DNA of 20,299 nt from Clostridia bacterium (GTDB lineage: Bacteria > Bacillota > Clostridia > Christensenellales > CAG-138): contig JAEDCW010000035.1 in assembly GCA_016293975.1 (NCBI GenBank), positions 1 through 20,299 of the forward strand, written 5' to 3'. The notes under the pieces are model-generated. The model made no database searches, was not told where the DNA came from, and saw only the letters and a program-made list of their open reading frames with translations. Within the stretch, counting starts at the first letter, position 1. Each line of letters begins with the position of its first letter. Below, in pieces: positions 1 through 7,973 of this stretch. The position numbers and the translations under genes were made by a program.

Positions 1-1
1 T

Positions 2-1126
2 GATTACACGGGCACGGCGCTTTTAAGTGACGGTGAGCTGATGCGCGCGGCAAAGATAATAAAGCTGCTTTCAGACAGCGCAGAAACAAGCGGAGCGACG
101 TTTGCGTTTACCATAGCGCCCAACAAAAACTCTATTTACCCCGAGTATATGCCGGATTACATACTTAAGGCGACAGACGAGACAAATAGGGAAAGGTTGG
201 CCGGCTATCTGCGTGAGCTGGGTGTCGACTACATAGACCTCTACGGCGAGCTGACTGCGCTTAAAGCCCAAGCGGACGAAAAGGGCGAGTTGATTTACTA
301 CGTTCACGACACCCATTGGAATATGCGCGGGGCGATACTCTTCTACAGGGACATAATGGACAGGCTCGGAGGCGAGTACGAGCCGTATGACGACTCGAGG
401 CTCTCGGTAAGCTACGATTATTCGGGCGATTTGCACTGCTTCGTATCGCCTGCGGCAGAGGGTCAATTTGAGGACGTGAGCTATTTACCCGCGGGCGGAT
501 ACGAAATTGCGGATAAAAAGAATCCCGAGCGCGACAGCGTGTTTGAGACCTACAACGACAAGAATTCGCTCTCGCTCATGCTCTACAGGGACTCGTTTGT
601 AAAGGTACTCGTACCATACATAAGCTCTGAGGTAGGCCGCGTACGCTACAGTACTGTGTTTCCATACGACTTCACGGATATAGGTGACGGCTTTGATGCG
701 GTTATAATCGAGCTCGTAGAGAGGAACATACCAAATTTGACTAAGCATCTGCCTACCGTATATGCAAACAGGCTTGAGGGCATAGGGGATATAACGGGAG
801 ATGTCGAGGCATACGGACGCTGTGATAAAAAGAAAGGCCGGATATTCGGCTGTTTCGATGCATACGATTACAATCCACTGACGGATACGCTCGCCGTCAT
901 GCTGAATTGCGGCGGCAGAACCTATGTGTACGAGGCATTCCCGATGCTCGACAGCTCAATGGAGGTGCTTGCACGGGAACACTTCGGGGATGCATACGCA
1001 CAGAGCGGTTTTGCGCTCACGCTTCCCGAGGACATGACGCAAGGCGAATACAGTTTCTCGTTTATATTATTGAGGAGCGACACTGCAGTAGGCTCGGGAG
1101 AGCTAGGCACTATAACGATAGAATGA
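2..1126 (+). CDS. AlgX/AlgJ-like SGNH-domain (DHHW) protein, 5' end cut by window
   Basis: The reading frame is open from base 2, so the true start lies upstream; the ATG at 41 is probably internal. About 374 residues are visible. They carry the signature of the alginate O-acetyltransferase AlgX/AlgJ and DHHW families: a DTHWN motif at about 96 nt past residue 90 of the visible part (near bases 308-322), then a MLYRDSF motif near 575-598 that corresponds to the nucleophile-side block of these SGNH-like esterases. The family works at the outer face of the membrane, moving or removing acetyl groups on cell-surface polysaccharides, usually next to an MBOAT acyltransferase. That partner would be expected upstream, outside the window. 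After about residue 270 the sequence becomes a beta-rich tail I cannot assign. The gene ends with TGA and is followed at once by a terminator, so it is the last gene of its operon. The family is fairly sure; the substrate is not known. Confidence 0.7.
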   Translation, partial: DYTGTALLSDGELMRAAKIIKLLSDSAETSGATFAFTIAPNKNSIYPEYMPDYILKATDETNRERLAGYLRELGVDYIDLYGELTALKAQADEKGELIYYVHDTHWNMRGAILFYRDIMDRLGGEYEPYDDSRLSVSYDYSGDLHCFVSPAAEGQFEDVSYLPAGGYEIADKKNPERDSVFETYNDKNSLSLMLYRDSFVKVLVPYISSEVGRVRYSTVFPYDFTDIGDGFDAVIIELVERNIPNLTKHLPTVYANRLEGIGDITGDVEAYGRCDKKKGRIFGCFDAYDYNPLTDTLAVMLNCGGRTYVYEAFPMLDSSMEVLAREHFGDAYAQSGFALTLPEDMTQGEYSFSFILLRSDTAVGSGELGTITIE

Positions 1127-1127
1127 C

Positions 1128-1148
1128 AAGGGGGATTACCCCCTTTTT
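1128..1148 (+). terminator. Rho-independent terminator after the SGNH gene
   Basis: A 7-bp stem AAGGGGG (1128-1134) and CCCCCTT (1139-1145) with loop ATTA is followed by a T run ending at 1148. It starts two bases after the TGA stop of the upstream gene. Confidence 0.85.
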
Positions 1149-1188
1149 GTTAGATAAGTTTATATGTTTATATAATGACAACGCTCTA

Positions 1189-1217
1189 TTGACAAAGCAT
1201 ATTTGCGGGTGTAGATT
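1189..1217 (+). promoter_or_regulatory. Candidate sigma-A promoter for the PII-like/antiporter operon
   Basis: TTGACA (1189-1194), 17 bases, then TAGATT (1212-1217, four of six matches). The transcript would start about 65 bases before the ATG at 1288. A second candidate is TTGTTA (1147-1152), 18 bases, TATAAT (1171-1176), whose -35 box sits in the T run of the preceding terminator. I cannot tell which is used; both may be. Confidence 0.5.
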
Positions 1218-1287
1218 TGCATGGACAATAACAGCCGCTTATGGACAGCGCATATAAACGGCACATTTAGAACAGGAGAGTTGGTTT

Positions 1288-1632
1288 ATGCAGTTATTTG
1301 TACACATAACAAACAGGGTAGATACCATTGGACCGCTCATGAAAAAGCTTATGGAAGCGGGAATAAAGGGGGCGACCACTGTAGATTGCAAGGGGATGCT
1401 CTCGGCAATAAGTGAGTCAAACGTCGAACCGCCACCCATATTCGGCTCGTTGAGAGAATTCCTCAATCCCACGCAGGAGAGTGGTAAAATGCTCTTTATT
1501 GCGCTGAAGGATGAGGACGTCCCCGTCGTCAAGGATATAATTCATGAGGTAAACGGGAGTCTGAAGCTTCCCAACACGGGTGTTCTTTTCACACTGCCTA
1601 TAATGGGATGGGAAGGAGTTTCACACAAGTAA
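1288..1632 (+). CDS. PII-like signalling protein (GlnB/SbtB-type fold)
   Basis: This 114-residue protein has the size and the opening of the PII superfamily (MQLFVHITNR, then a helix with PLMKKLMEAGIKGAT), a long flexible middle (about residues 36-66) in the place of the T-loop, and a second beta-alpha-beta half (MLFIALKDEDVPVVKDIIHE). It lacks the typical GlnB T-loop tyrosine context and the usual GlnB C-terminal glycine-rich block, so it belongs to the divergent PII-like proteins rather than to GlnB/GlnK proper. PII proteins are trimers that bind adenine nucleotides and a small effector and press on partner transporters or enzymes. The start is fixed by GGAGAG (1275-1280), seven bases before ATG. 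The stop is one base away from the start of the antiporter gene, so the two are almost certainly co-transcribed and the antiporter is the likely partner. The partner relation is inference. Confidence 0.72.
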   Translation: MQLFVHITNRVDTIGPLMKKLMEAGIKGATTVDCKGMLSAISESNVEPPPIFGSLREFLNPTQESGKMLFIALKDEDVPVVKDIIHEVNGSLKLPNTGVLFTLPIMGWEGVSHK

Positions 1633-1633
1633 T

Positions 1634-2836
1634 ATGCAGACGATTTTATACTTGGCAGTCGCAATGCTTGCGGGTCTGCTTCTTACTCGCGTCGTTAAAC
1701 CGATTCACCTCCCTAATGTCACGGGATATCTTATAGCAGGTCTCTTGATAGGACCGCATGTATTTAAACTCTTGCCCGAAAATGCGGTAGAATCGCTCAG
1801 CCTTATCACGACTCTTGCTCTGGGCTTCATAGCCTTCTCGATAGGCGGCGAATTTAAGCTTTCCGGCATAAAGCAGATAGGCTCAAAGGCCATAATCATA
1901 ACATTGTTTCAGGCGTTTGGAGCTGTAATACTTGTAGACGCTGTGCTTTTGATTTGCGGCTTTGACGCTCCGCTTGCGCTGACGCTCGGCGCAATAGCGA
2001 CGGCAACGGCTCCGGCGGCAACTCTTCTCGTTGTGCGTCAGTACAGGGCGAGGGGCGAGGTTACGAGCACGCTTCTACCCGTAGTCGCAATGGACGACGC
2101 CATAGGACTTATGGTGTTCTCGATATCGCTTGCCGTTTCGTCCGCACTTGCAAGCGGCGTTGAATTGAGCTTTTCCAGCATGGTACTGATGCCTCTGCTT
2201 GAGATATTGCTTTCACTGCTCGTGGGCGGCGCTATAGGCGCATTATTGGCACTTAGTATGAGGATATTTCATTCAAAGGGCAACAGGCTCGGACTCAGTA
2301 TCGCCGCTGTTATGTTCGGCGTGTACATTGCAAAGCAATTCGGTCTGAGCGACTTGCTCCTGTGCATGTCAATAGGCGCGGTGCTTGTAAACCTCAGGCG
2401 GGACTCTGAAGAGATACTCACTGTCACAGACAGTTGGACGCCGCCGCTTTTTCTGCTTTTCTTCGTGATTTCGGGTGCGGAGCTCAACATAACGGTGCTG
2501 CCCACTGTCGGTATTCTCGGCGTACTGTACATTGTCGCCCGTTCCATCGGCAAGTATGCCGGTGCGTATCTCGGAGCGGCAGTCGTTAAGTCTTCGCCAA
2601 ACATTCGCAAATACCTCGGCATTACGCTTCTGCCCCAGGCGGGCGTTGCCATAGGTATGGCGCAGATAGTGCTTACGGAGCTGCCCCGGTACGGCTCGCA
2701 GATACAGGCAGTAGTCCTCGCAGCGACGCTCATATATGAGCTCGTAGGCCCCGTGCTCACAAAGATAGTGCTCACAAAGGCGGGCGAGATAACCATAGAG
2801 CCCAGGGCTATAAAGCCGAAGCACAACAAGGCGTAA
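1634..2836 (+). CDS. CPA2-family cation:proton antiporter (Kef/NapA type)
   Basis: A 400-residue, almost entirely hydrophobic protein with about 12 membrane segments, matching the Na+/H+ exchanger family (PF00999), CPA2 branch. The N-terminal half has the usual opening with a PIHLPNVTGYLIAGLLIGP block (residues 23-41). The ion-binding motif is an aspartate pair, Asp154-Asp155 in VAMDDAIG, preceded by the unwound-helix-like TATAPAATLL. In this superfamily an Asp-Asp pair usually marks electrogenic exchange, whereas Asn-Asp marks electroneutral exchange. No C-terminal TrkA-N/RCK domain is present, in contrast to many Kef proteins; regulation may come instead from the PII-like protein encoded one base upstream. 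The only good Shine-Dalgarno (AAGGAG, 1613-1618) lies 15 bases from the ATG, inside the preceding gene, which fits translational coupling. Na+ or K+ as substrate cannot be read from the sequence. Confidence 0.85.
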   Translation: MQTILYLAVAMLAGLLLTRVVKPIHLPNVTGYLIAGLLIGPHVFKLLPENAVESLSLITTLALGFIAFSIGGEFKLSGIKQIGSKAIIITLFQAFGAVILVDAVLLICGFDAPLALTLGAIATATAPAATLLVVRQYRARGEVTSTLLPVVAMDDAIGLMVFSISLAVSSALASGVELSFSSMVLMPLLEILLSLLVGGAIGALLALSMRIFHSKGNRLGLSIAAVMFGVYIAKQFGLSDLLLCMSIGAVLVNLRRDSEEILTVTDSWTPPLFLLFFVISGAELNITVLPTVGILGVLYIVARSIGKYAGAYLGAAVVKSSPNIRKYLGITLLPQAGVAIGMAQIVLTELPRYGSQIQAVVLAATLIYELVGPVLTKIVLTKAGEITIEPRAIKPKHNKA

Positions 2837-2880
2837 TAAAAAACCTTATATTTGCACGGCGGTTAGGGCTGCACGATTTA

Positions 2881-2910
2881 AAAACAGCTTTCCGATGGGG
2901 AAGCTGTTTT
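2881..2910 (+). terminator. Terminator after the antiporter gene
   Basis: A 13-bp stem (2881-2893 with 2898-2910, one G-T pair) closes a GATG loop. The 5' arm begins AAAACAGC and the 3' arm ends GCTGTTTT, so it could work in both directions. Confidence 0.8.
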
Positions 2911-3313
2911 GTCATGTTTGTGGCACAAAAAGGGCATTTCTCTCCTCTGATCGTTGTGTTGGGTCAGCCGCGGGCGTTGTAGTCTCCGTTAATCAGGTTG
3001 GAAGCCTTGGGCAGCTTGGTCCGGTAGATAGACGGTTCGACAATGATGAAGGAGCCGAGCATGTTCCAGAGCCATAATGTCGAAGCGATGAAATGGTAGT
3101 CGATGCCGCATATTAGTAAAGAATTGCAGTTTAGCATGAGGAATCGTGTCAATCGGGGGAATTTGAAAAACGCAGGTTGCGCTGTTTTATGCCATGTTTC
3201 CCGAGGCGATGCCTGCGGAGAGGTATGTCGTGACTAATTTGAGTTATCCGATCAAGTTTAAGAATCAGCGGTAATCGGAAGTTTTTTAAATTCTTTTTTC
3301 CTCAATTGCTTTG
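2911..3313. other. Gene-free stretch with possible coding debris
   Basis: No intact gene is seen in these 400 bases. Two fragments look protein-like but lack a start signal or are interrupted. On the minus strand, 3152-2964 encodes 62 residues containing WLWNMLGSFIIVEP followed by SIYRTKLPKASNL. On the plus strand, about 3165-3274 encodes a tail reading VALFYAMFPEAMPAERYVV and ending in KFKNQR-stop, with a TGA just upstream in the same frame. I do not recognise either. They fit the remains of genes broken during the arrival of the downstream cassette, but chance reading frames are not excluded. Confidence 0.3.
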
Positions 3314-3352
3314 TGATATAATAAACTATTATATATTGTGCTTTTAAAAGCA
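3314..3352 (+). promoter_or_regulatory. Extended -10 promoter inside an inverted repeat, plus a downstream palindrome
   Basis: TGATATAAT at 3314-3322 is an extended -10 element; the -35 position is only T-rich (around 3294-3299). The -10 box lies inside a perfect 8-bp inverted repeat, ATATAATA (3316-3323), AAC, TATTATAT (3327-3334). Just after it is a 14-base perfect palindrome TGCTTTTAAAAGCA (3339-3352). Either could be an operator for the signalling cassette. The leader to the ATG at 3404 would be about 75 bases. Confidence 0.45.
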
Positions 3353-3403
3353 ATGGATGTATAACCGTTATGTGTGGAAAACCGGATTATGAGGAGGATG
3401 ACA

Positions 3404-4366
3404 ATGGCTTCAAAGAATAAGCGCTTTGCCGACGATGGTTGGGCGGTTTGGGTCAACGGTGACGATATCAGTACGGTTTATATAAATGATTGGCTGAACC
3501 CAAATGGTAAAAGCTATGTTGACTTTGCGGTGCGTATACGCGGTATAAAAGACTCTAAGGCTCTGCATGTCTATGTTCCTTTTAGCGTGACAAAGGAGGA
3601 AATCCTGGATACTTCTCTTTGCTTTAAGGATGAGGGGGTCTTACGTGCGACATTTAGCACAGCAGGTATTATCGACTATAAAAAGAACGAGTGCACCTCG
3701 GAAATCGCTTACAATGGCCGTACAATTGACCTTGTACATATTTCTTGCTTGGACTATGAGCTAACCCCCCTGGCGAGCGGAACGCTTATGAGTATTAACC
3801 TCGAGGAATTGCAGAAATACTTAGCCAACGACGAGGCATATTTTCTGTGGCGTATGCCGCATAAGTCTTTGGATAAGATTTTTGAACCGCATATTGACAT
3901 GGGCGGACTGCTTACGAGGGTTCGCGATTTGATTACAAGCCCTGTTGTGTCGGAAAAGTACGGGTATTCTATTCGTATCAATGAGGCAAGACTGTTGCCG
4001 AGCGAGATTAACCGTATAGGCGCTTTTCACCGTCAAAAGCTTAAAAAGGCGGTTATCTCGATTTCTGTTGACGAAAGCTACAGCGTGAATGATTCGAATT
4101 GTTATCGTATTCGGCGCGTGGAGAAGGAACTGTATCAGGATTATGTTCCCGATGGGTTTAATTGTGACGACGCTATTACTTACCAATGGAATCAAAACAG
4201 AGATACCGATATGCAGGGTCGTTTCAATTTCTATTTTGACATTGCAAGAGACTATATCAGTAAAATGAGTATGTTACTCTATATGATAATACTGATGATT
4301 GTCGGGATTGCCGGTGGTTTTCTCTGGGACTTCATAAAAGTAGTATTATTTGGGCTCAATTGGTGA
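3404..4366 (+). CDS. Unrecognised tail-anchored protein at the head of the signalling cassette
   Basis: I do not recognise this 320-residue protein. An upstream GTG at 3374 is in frame, but the clear ribosome binding site GAGGAGG (3391-3397), six bases before ATG 3404, selects the shorter form beginning MASKNKRFADDGW. The first 285 residues or so are hydrophilic, mixed alpha/beta, with no signal peptide and no familiar nucleotide-binding or catalytic motif. The last 33 residues form one hydrophobic segment (MLLYMIILMIVGIAGGFLWD and following), so the bulk is probably cytoplasmic and anchored by its C terminus. The gene ends 13 bases before the ATG of the RsbU/RsbW sensor gene, and its mixed ATT/ATC/ATA isoleucine use matches that gene rather than the flanks. 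It most likely belongs to the same membrane signalling system, perhaps as a partner or target of the sensor. That role is inference. Confidence 0.75.
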   Translation: MASKNKRFADDGWAVWVNGDDISTVYINDWLNPNGKSYVDFAVRIRGIKDSKALHVYVPFSVTKEEILDTSLCFKDEGVLRATFSTAGIIDYKKNECTSEIAYNGRTIDLVHISCLDYELTPLASGTLMSINLEELQKYLANDEAYFLWRMPHKSLDKIFEPHIDMGGLLTRVRDLITSPVVSEKYGYSIRINEARLLPSEINRIGAFHRQKLKKAVISISVDESYSVNDSNCYRIRRVEKELYQDYVPDGFNCDDAITYQWNQNRDTDMQGRFNFYFDIARDYISKMSMLLYMIILMIVGIAGGFLWDFIKVVLFGLNW

Positions 4367-4379
4367 CAGGGGGACGAAG

Positions 4380-7184
4380 ATGAAGCTTCTAATTCCTATT
4401 CTGCTGAATACGGTGCTGGTGATAGCGGTTTATCTTCTTGATAAACACACATCATGGAAAAAACTGCCGTACATGGTAAAGCAGGTCATCATCGGTGTGC
4501 TGTTTGGCGGAATGGCGGCGTTTGCGTCCGGCTTTGGTGTGGAAGTGCTGGGGACGGTTATCAATGTGCGGGATGCGGCACCCATTTCTGCGGGCCTCAT
4601 ATTTGGAGCTCCTGCCGGAATAATTTCAGGTCTTATCGGCGGCGTCTATCGCTGGTTTTCAGTGCTTTGGGGCGCAGGGACCTACACAAGATTGGCCTGC
4701 TCGCTTGCAGCGATTACCTCGGGATTTTTAGCGGCAGGATTGCGCAAGCTGATGTTTGATAATAAAAAACCGACATGGGGCTACGGCATCGCTATTACGG
4801 TCGTGTGCGAAGTAATTCATATGCTGTTGATATTCCTGACAAACATGCAGGATACCGTTACGGCATTTACGTTTGTAAAGGGTTGTACACTGCCGATGTT
4901 CTGCGGCAATGCCGGTGCTGTGGGACTGGCGATAATCGCTGTATCGCTTTTAAGTCACGAAAGGCTGACGAGGATCAAAGGCAGTGAGCATATTGCCCAG
5001 ACATTCCAGAGGTGGCTGCTGATCTGCATTGTGATGGCGTATTTTGTCACAAACCTGTTTACACTTGTTTTGCAGCAGGGCATGTCGCAAATCGAAACAA
5101 ATGCGGTTATTACGCTTTCTCTCGAGGATGTACATAAGGATATTACCGACGCTTCGGATAAAAACCTGCTCGAAATAGCAAAGAAGGTGAAAGACGAATA
5201 TAAGACAAATCCAGATCTGGATGCCATAGCTCGGAAATACGGCATCAGCGAGGTCAATATCATTGATGAAAACTTTATAATCGTCGCGTCTTCTGTAGCT
5301 GAATATGTGGGCTACGACATGGCAAGCGGCGAACAGTCCGCCGAATTTGAGGTCTTGCTAAGTGGTGAAACCGAGTTTGTTCAGGAGTATCGGCAGACGT
5401 CTTACGACGAAGGCTTTTTAAGAAAATACTGCGGCGTCGTTCTCGATGAGGGCGGATTTATTCAGGTGGGCTACGATTCAAAGCAGTTCCACAGTGATAT
5501 CGGTTCTAATATCGTCGACGCTACGAAAAACCGTCACATAGGGAAAAACGGCTTTATAGCAATCTGCGATGAAAAGTTCAATATCGTTTCGGATAATGAG
5601 GAATATAACGGCACAAGCCTCGCTGAAATCGGAATCTCGCTAGATTTGCAGAACATGAGTGAAAAAACCGTGTACCAATGTGAGGTTTTAGGCAAGCCCT
5701 ATTTGTTCGGTTTTACGGTTGCGGAAGGCTTCTGTATAATCGGCGCAATGCCGACAGACGAGGCAATGTTTATGCGCGATGCCTCGCTCTATACAAGTAC
5801 GTTTATGCAGATCCTGATTTTCGCGACGCTGTTTGTGTTTATTTATTTCCTTGTTAAGTGTGTTGTTATCAACAATCTGCAAAAGGTGAACAGTTCCTTA
5901 GAGAAAATTACTAATGGCAACCTCAATGTCACGGTTGACGTCCGTTCCAATGCGGAGTTTGCCTCTCTCTCGGATGATATTAACTTGACTGTCAAAACAC
6001 TCAAACAGTATATCACCGAAGCGGCGGCACGGATTGACAAAGAATTAGAATATGCAAAACAGATTCAGCTTTCAGTTTTGCCGACAAACTTTCCCAAGAA
6101 TGAGGATTATGGCATTTTCGCTCAGATGATAGCGGCTAAAGAGGTCGGCGGCGACTTTTATGATTTCTATAAGCTGAACGACACGATAGTTGCATTTCTC
6201 GTTGCCGACGTTTCCGGCAAAGGAATCCCTGCCGCTATGTTCATGATGACAGCTAAAACCATACTCAAGGATTTAGCAGAAAGCGGTATGGCGGTCAATG
6301 ACATATTCGTAAAGGCAAATGGAAAGCTTTGCGAGAATAACGAGTCGGGCATGTTTGTTACCGTGTGGATGGGCATGCTTGACTTAGCAACCGGTAATCT
6401 AAAATATGCCAATGCCGGACACAACCCTCCGCTTGTAATTCATAAAAACGGCGAGGGCGAATATTTAAGAACACGCGCGGGATTCGTATTGGGCGGAATG
6501 GAAGGTGTCCGTTATCGGATCAATGAGATGACGCTCGACCCGGGAGACCGAATTTTCCTCTACACAGACGGTGTCACCGAGGCAACCAATGCGGAAGAAG
6601 AGCTGTACGGCGAAGAAAGGCTTATTGCATTTATGAATCAAAACCGCACGGTAGAGGCGAAAAAACTGCTCGTGGCGCTTAAGGCCGATATAGATGAATT
6701 TGTAGGTGAAGCGCCCCAGTTTGATGACATCACAATGCTGATACTCGATTACAAAAAAGATGACGTCGGCGGCAATGTGTGCGAAAGGGTATTCCCGGCT
6801 GAAGATACCGCTCTCAGGGACGTGCTCGGATTTGTGGAAGAAACATTAGAGAGCGCAGGTTGTCCTATGAAAGTGACGATGGCGTTGTGCGTGGCTATTG
6901 AGGAAGTGTTTGTTAATGTAGCCCATTATGCCTACGGAGACGGAAAGGGCGATGTTAAGCTTGCAATTAGCCTTTCCGAAAACGACAGTACCGTTATATT
7001 CCGTATGTCTGACAAGGGCACGCCTTTTGATCCGCTTAAAAGGCCGGATCCGGATATTACGCTTCCGGTAGAAGAAAAAGAAATCGGGGGACTTGGAATA
7101 TTTATCACCAAGAAAACCATGGATACCGTTTCTTATGCTTATAAGAACGGCGAGAACATTCTGACTATGACAAAAAAGTTTTAA
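4380..7184 (+). CDS. Membrane sensor fused to RsbU-type PP2C phosphatase and RsbW-type kinase
   Basis: This 934-residue protein joins parts that are usually separate. Residues 1-195 form a 5TM-Lyt receptor domain (NVRDAAPISAGLIFGAPAG and GLIGGVYRW are typical). A sixth membrane helix (about 212-232) leads to an extracellular Cache-like sensor region (233-470), a seventh helix (474-494) and a HAMP linker (495-550). A SpoIIE/RsbU PP2C domain follows, with the metal ligands intact: Asp592 in GGDFYDFY, Asp610 in VADVSGKG, Asp730 in LYTDGVTEA, and Asp782-Asp783 in FDDIT. The end is a HATPase_c_2 anti-sigma-factor kinase domain (about 797-934) with N-box Glu841/Asn846, DKGTPFD at 878 and GGLGIF near 903. 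It should dephosphorylate and also phosphorylate STAS-domain antagonists in response to an outside signal. ATG 4380 is chosen over TTG 4350 because AGGGGGA lies just upstream. The two STAS genes downstream are the obvious substrates. Confidence 0.9.
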   Translation: MKLLIPILLNTVLVIAVYLLDKHTSWKKLPYMVKQVIIGVLFGGMAAFASGFGVEVLGTVINVRDAAPISAGLIFGAPAGIISGLIGGVYRWFSVLWGAGTYTRLACSLAAITSGFLAAGLRKLMFDNKKPTWGYGIAITVVCEVIHMLLIFLTNMQDTVTAFTFVKGCTLPMFCGNAGAVGLAIIAVSLLSHERLTRIKGSEHIAQTFQRWLLICIVMAYFVTNLFTLVLQQGMSQIETNAVITLSLEDVHKDITDASDKNLLEIAKKVKDEYKTNPDLDAIARKYGISEVNIIDENFIIVASSVAEYVGYDMASGEQSAEFEVLLSGETEFVQEYRQTSYDEGFLRKYCGVVLDEGGFIQVGYDSKQFHSDIGSNIVDATKNRHIGKNGFIAICDEKFNIVSDNEEYNGTSLAEIGISLDLQNMSEKTVYQCEVLGKPYLFGFTVAEGFCIIGAMPTDEAMFMRDASLYTSTFMQILIFATLFVFIYFLVKCVVINNLQKVNSSLEKITNGNLNVTVDVRSNAEFASLSDDINLTVKTLKQYITEAAARIDKELEYAKQIQLSVLPTNFPKNEDYGIFAQMIAAKEVGGDFYDFYKLNDTIVAFLVADVSGKGIPAAMFMMTAKTILKDLAESGMAVNDIFVKANGKLCENNESGMFVTVWMGMLDLATGNLKYANAGHNPPLVIHKNGEGEYLRTRAGFVLGGMEGVRYRINEMTLDPGDRIFLYTDGVTEATNAEEELYGEERLIAFMNQNRTVEAKKLLVALKADIDEFVGEAPQFDDITMLILDYKKDDVGGNVCERVFPAEDTALRDVLGFVEETLESAGCPMKVTMALCVAIEEVFVNVAHYAYGDGKGDVKLAISLSENDSTVIFRMSDKGTPFDPLKRPDPDITLPVEEKEIGGLGIFITKKTMDTVSYAYKNGENILTMTKKF

Positions 7185-7195
7185 AGGAGGAAGTT

Positions 7196-7495
7196 ATGAT
7201 GACCGTCCAAATTGAAAAAAACAGTAACACCGTTACTATGAGGCTGGAGGGCAGGCTGGATACTACTACTGCCCCCGCGCTTGAAAAGGCAATAAACGAG
7301 GAGTGTAAAACATCCGAGGAGCTGGTACTAGACTTGAAGAATCTTAACTATATTTCCAGTGCCGGACTTCGCGTACTGCTTGGCACTCAAAAGAAAATGA
7401 ATAAGCAGGGTTCCATGAAACTGACAAACGTATGCGAAGTTGTTATGGATGTGCTGGAAATGACAGGGTTTGCCGATATACTGGTGATAGAATGA
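7196..7495 (+). CDS. RsbV/SpoIIAA-like STAS-domain antagonist
   Basis: A 99-residue stand-alone STAS domain, the usual length of anti-sigma-factor antagonists. It reads VTMRLEGRLDTTTAPALEKA at the N terminus, LVLDLKNLNYISSAGLRVL at the centre, and a hydrophobic C-terminal helix with VLEMTGFADIL. The serine pair 54-55 before AGL matches the phosphorylated site of SpoIIAA and RsbV. In this family the unphosphorylated form binds an RsbW-type kinase and frees that kinase's other partner. Eleven bases separate it from the upstream phosphatase/kinase gene and AGGAGG (7185-7190) precedes it. Two ATG codons in tandem (7196 and 7199) are both possible starts. Its kinase and phosphatase are both found in the upstream protein. 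Confidence 0.92.
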   Translation: MMTVQIEKNSNTVTMRLEGRLDTTTAPALEKAINEECKTSEELVLDLKNLNYISSAGLRVLLGTQKKMNKQGSMKLTNVCEVVMDVLEMTGFADILVIE

Positions 7496-7970
7496 CATAT
7501 CTGATAAGCAACGCTATGCAAAGTTTGCCGTGAAGGCTCACTGTGGGGTACGTCGAAAGTGGGGAATAATTCTTATATTTTGTATCCGTTGGGTGGGTAG
7601 CTGTTATCGTCGGTACAACGGCCACTGATCGGCATATGATTTCCATCGCCGTTCTCCATGATACGGTAGAGGATGCCGGTATCACGCTTCGGGAAATAAG
7701 AGAAAAACTCGGCTATCGTGTGGCGGAGCTGGTAGCTTGTGAGACCGAGTATAAGTGATACGATTTGCCGCCGGAGTCCACTTGGCGTATTTCGCAAGGA
7801 AGAGTCTCTGAAAGAGCTTCGCGATATCGAGGACAGCCGTGCTGATGATATAGCTCGAAGATGCGCTCGCAAATATACGTTCTATCTACCGCCTATGGAA
7901 GCAAAACGGTGATGCTGTGTGGCAGGAATACAAAATGCTTACTGAAATTGTGTTTAAGAGAGGGAGCTGA
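7492..7970 (+). pseudogene. Decayed HD-domain phosphohydrolase (RelA/SpoT-type HD fold)
   Basis: Pieces of one protein of about 160 residues are readable in order but in different frames. They run from SDKQRYAKFAVKAH (from about 7500), through SYILYPLG, then VAVIVGTTATDRHMISIAVL and HDTVEDAGITLREIREKLGY up to a TGA at 7756-7758, then YDLPPESTW, RKEESLKELRDIED, and lastly ANIRSIYRLWKQNGDAVWQ ending at the TGA 7968-7970. The HDTVED block (His codon 7657-7659) is the metal-binding motif of RelA/SpoT-like HD domains, and the NIRSIYRLW tail is also typical. At least four frame changes plus in-frame stops are needed, so the gene is dead. The original start probably overlapped the STAS stop as ATGA (7492-7495). 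Intact, it would have hydrolysed a phosphorylated nucleotide or similar substrate; a link to ppGpp cannot be assumed. Assembly errors could explain one lesion but hardly all. Confidence 0.82.
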
Positions 7971-7973
7971 ATA

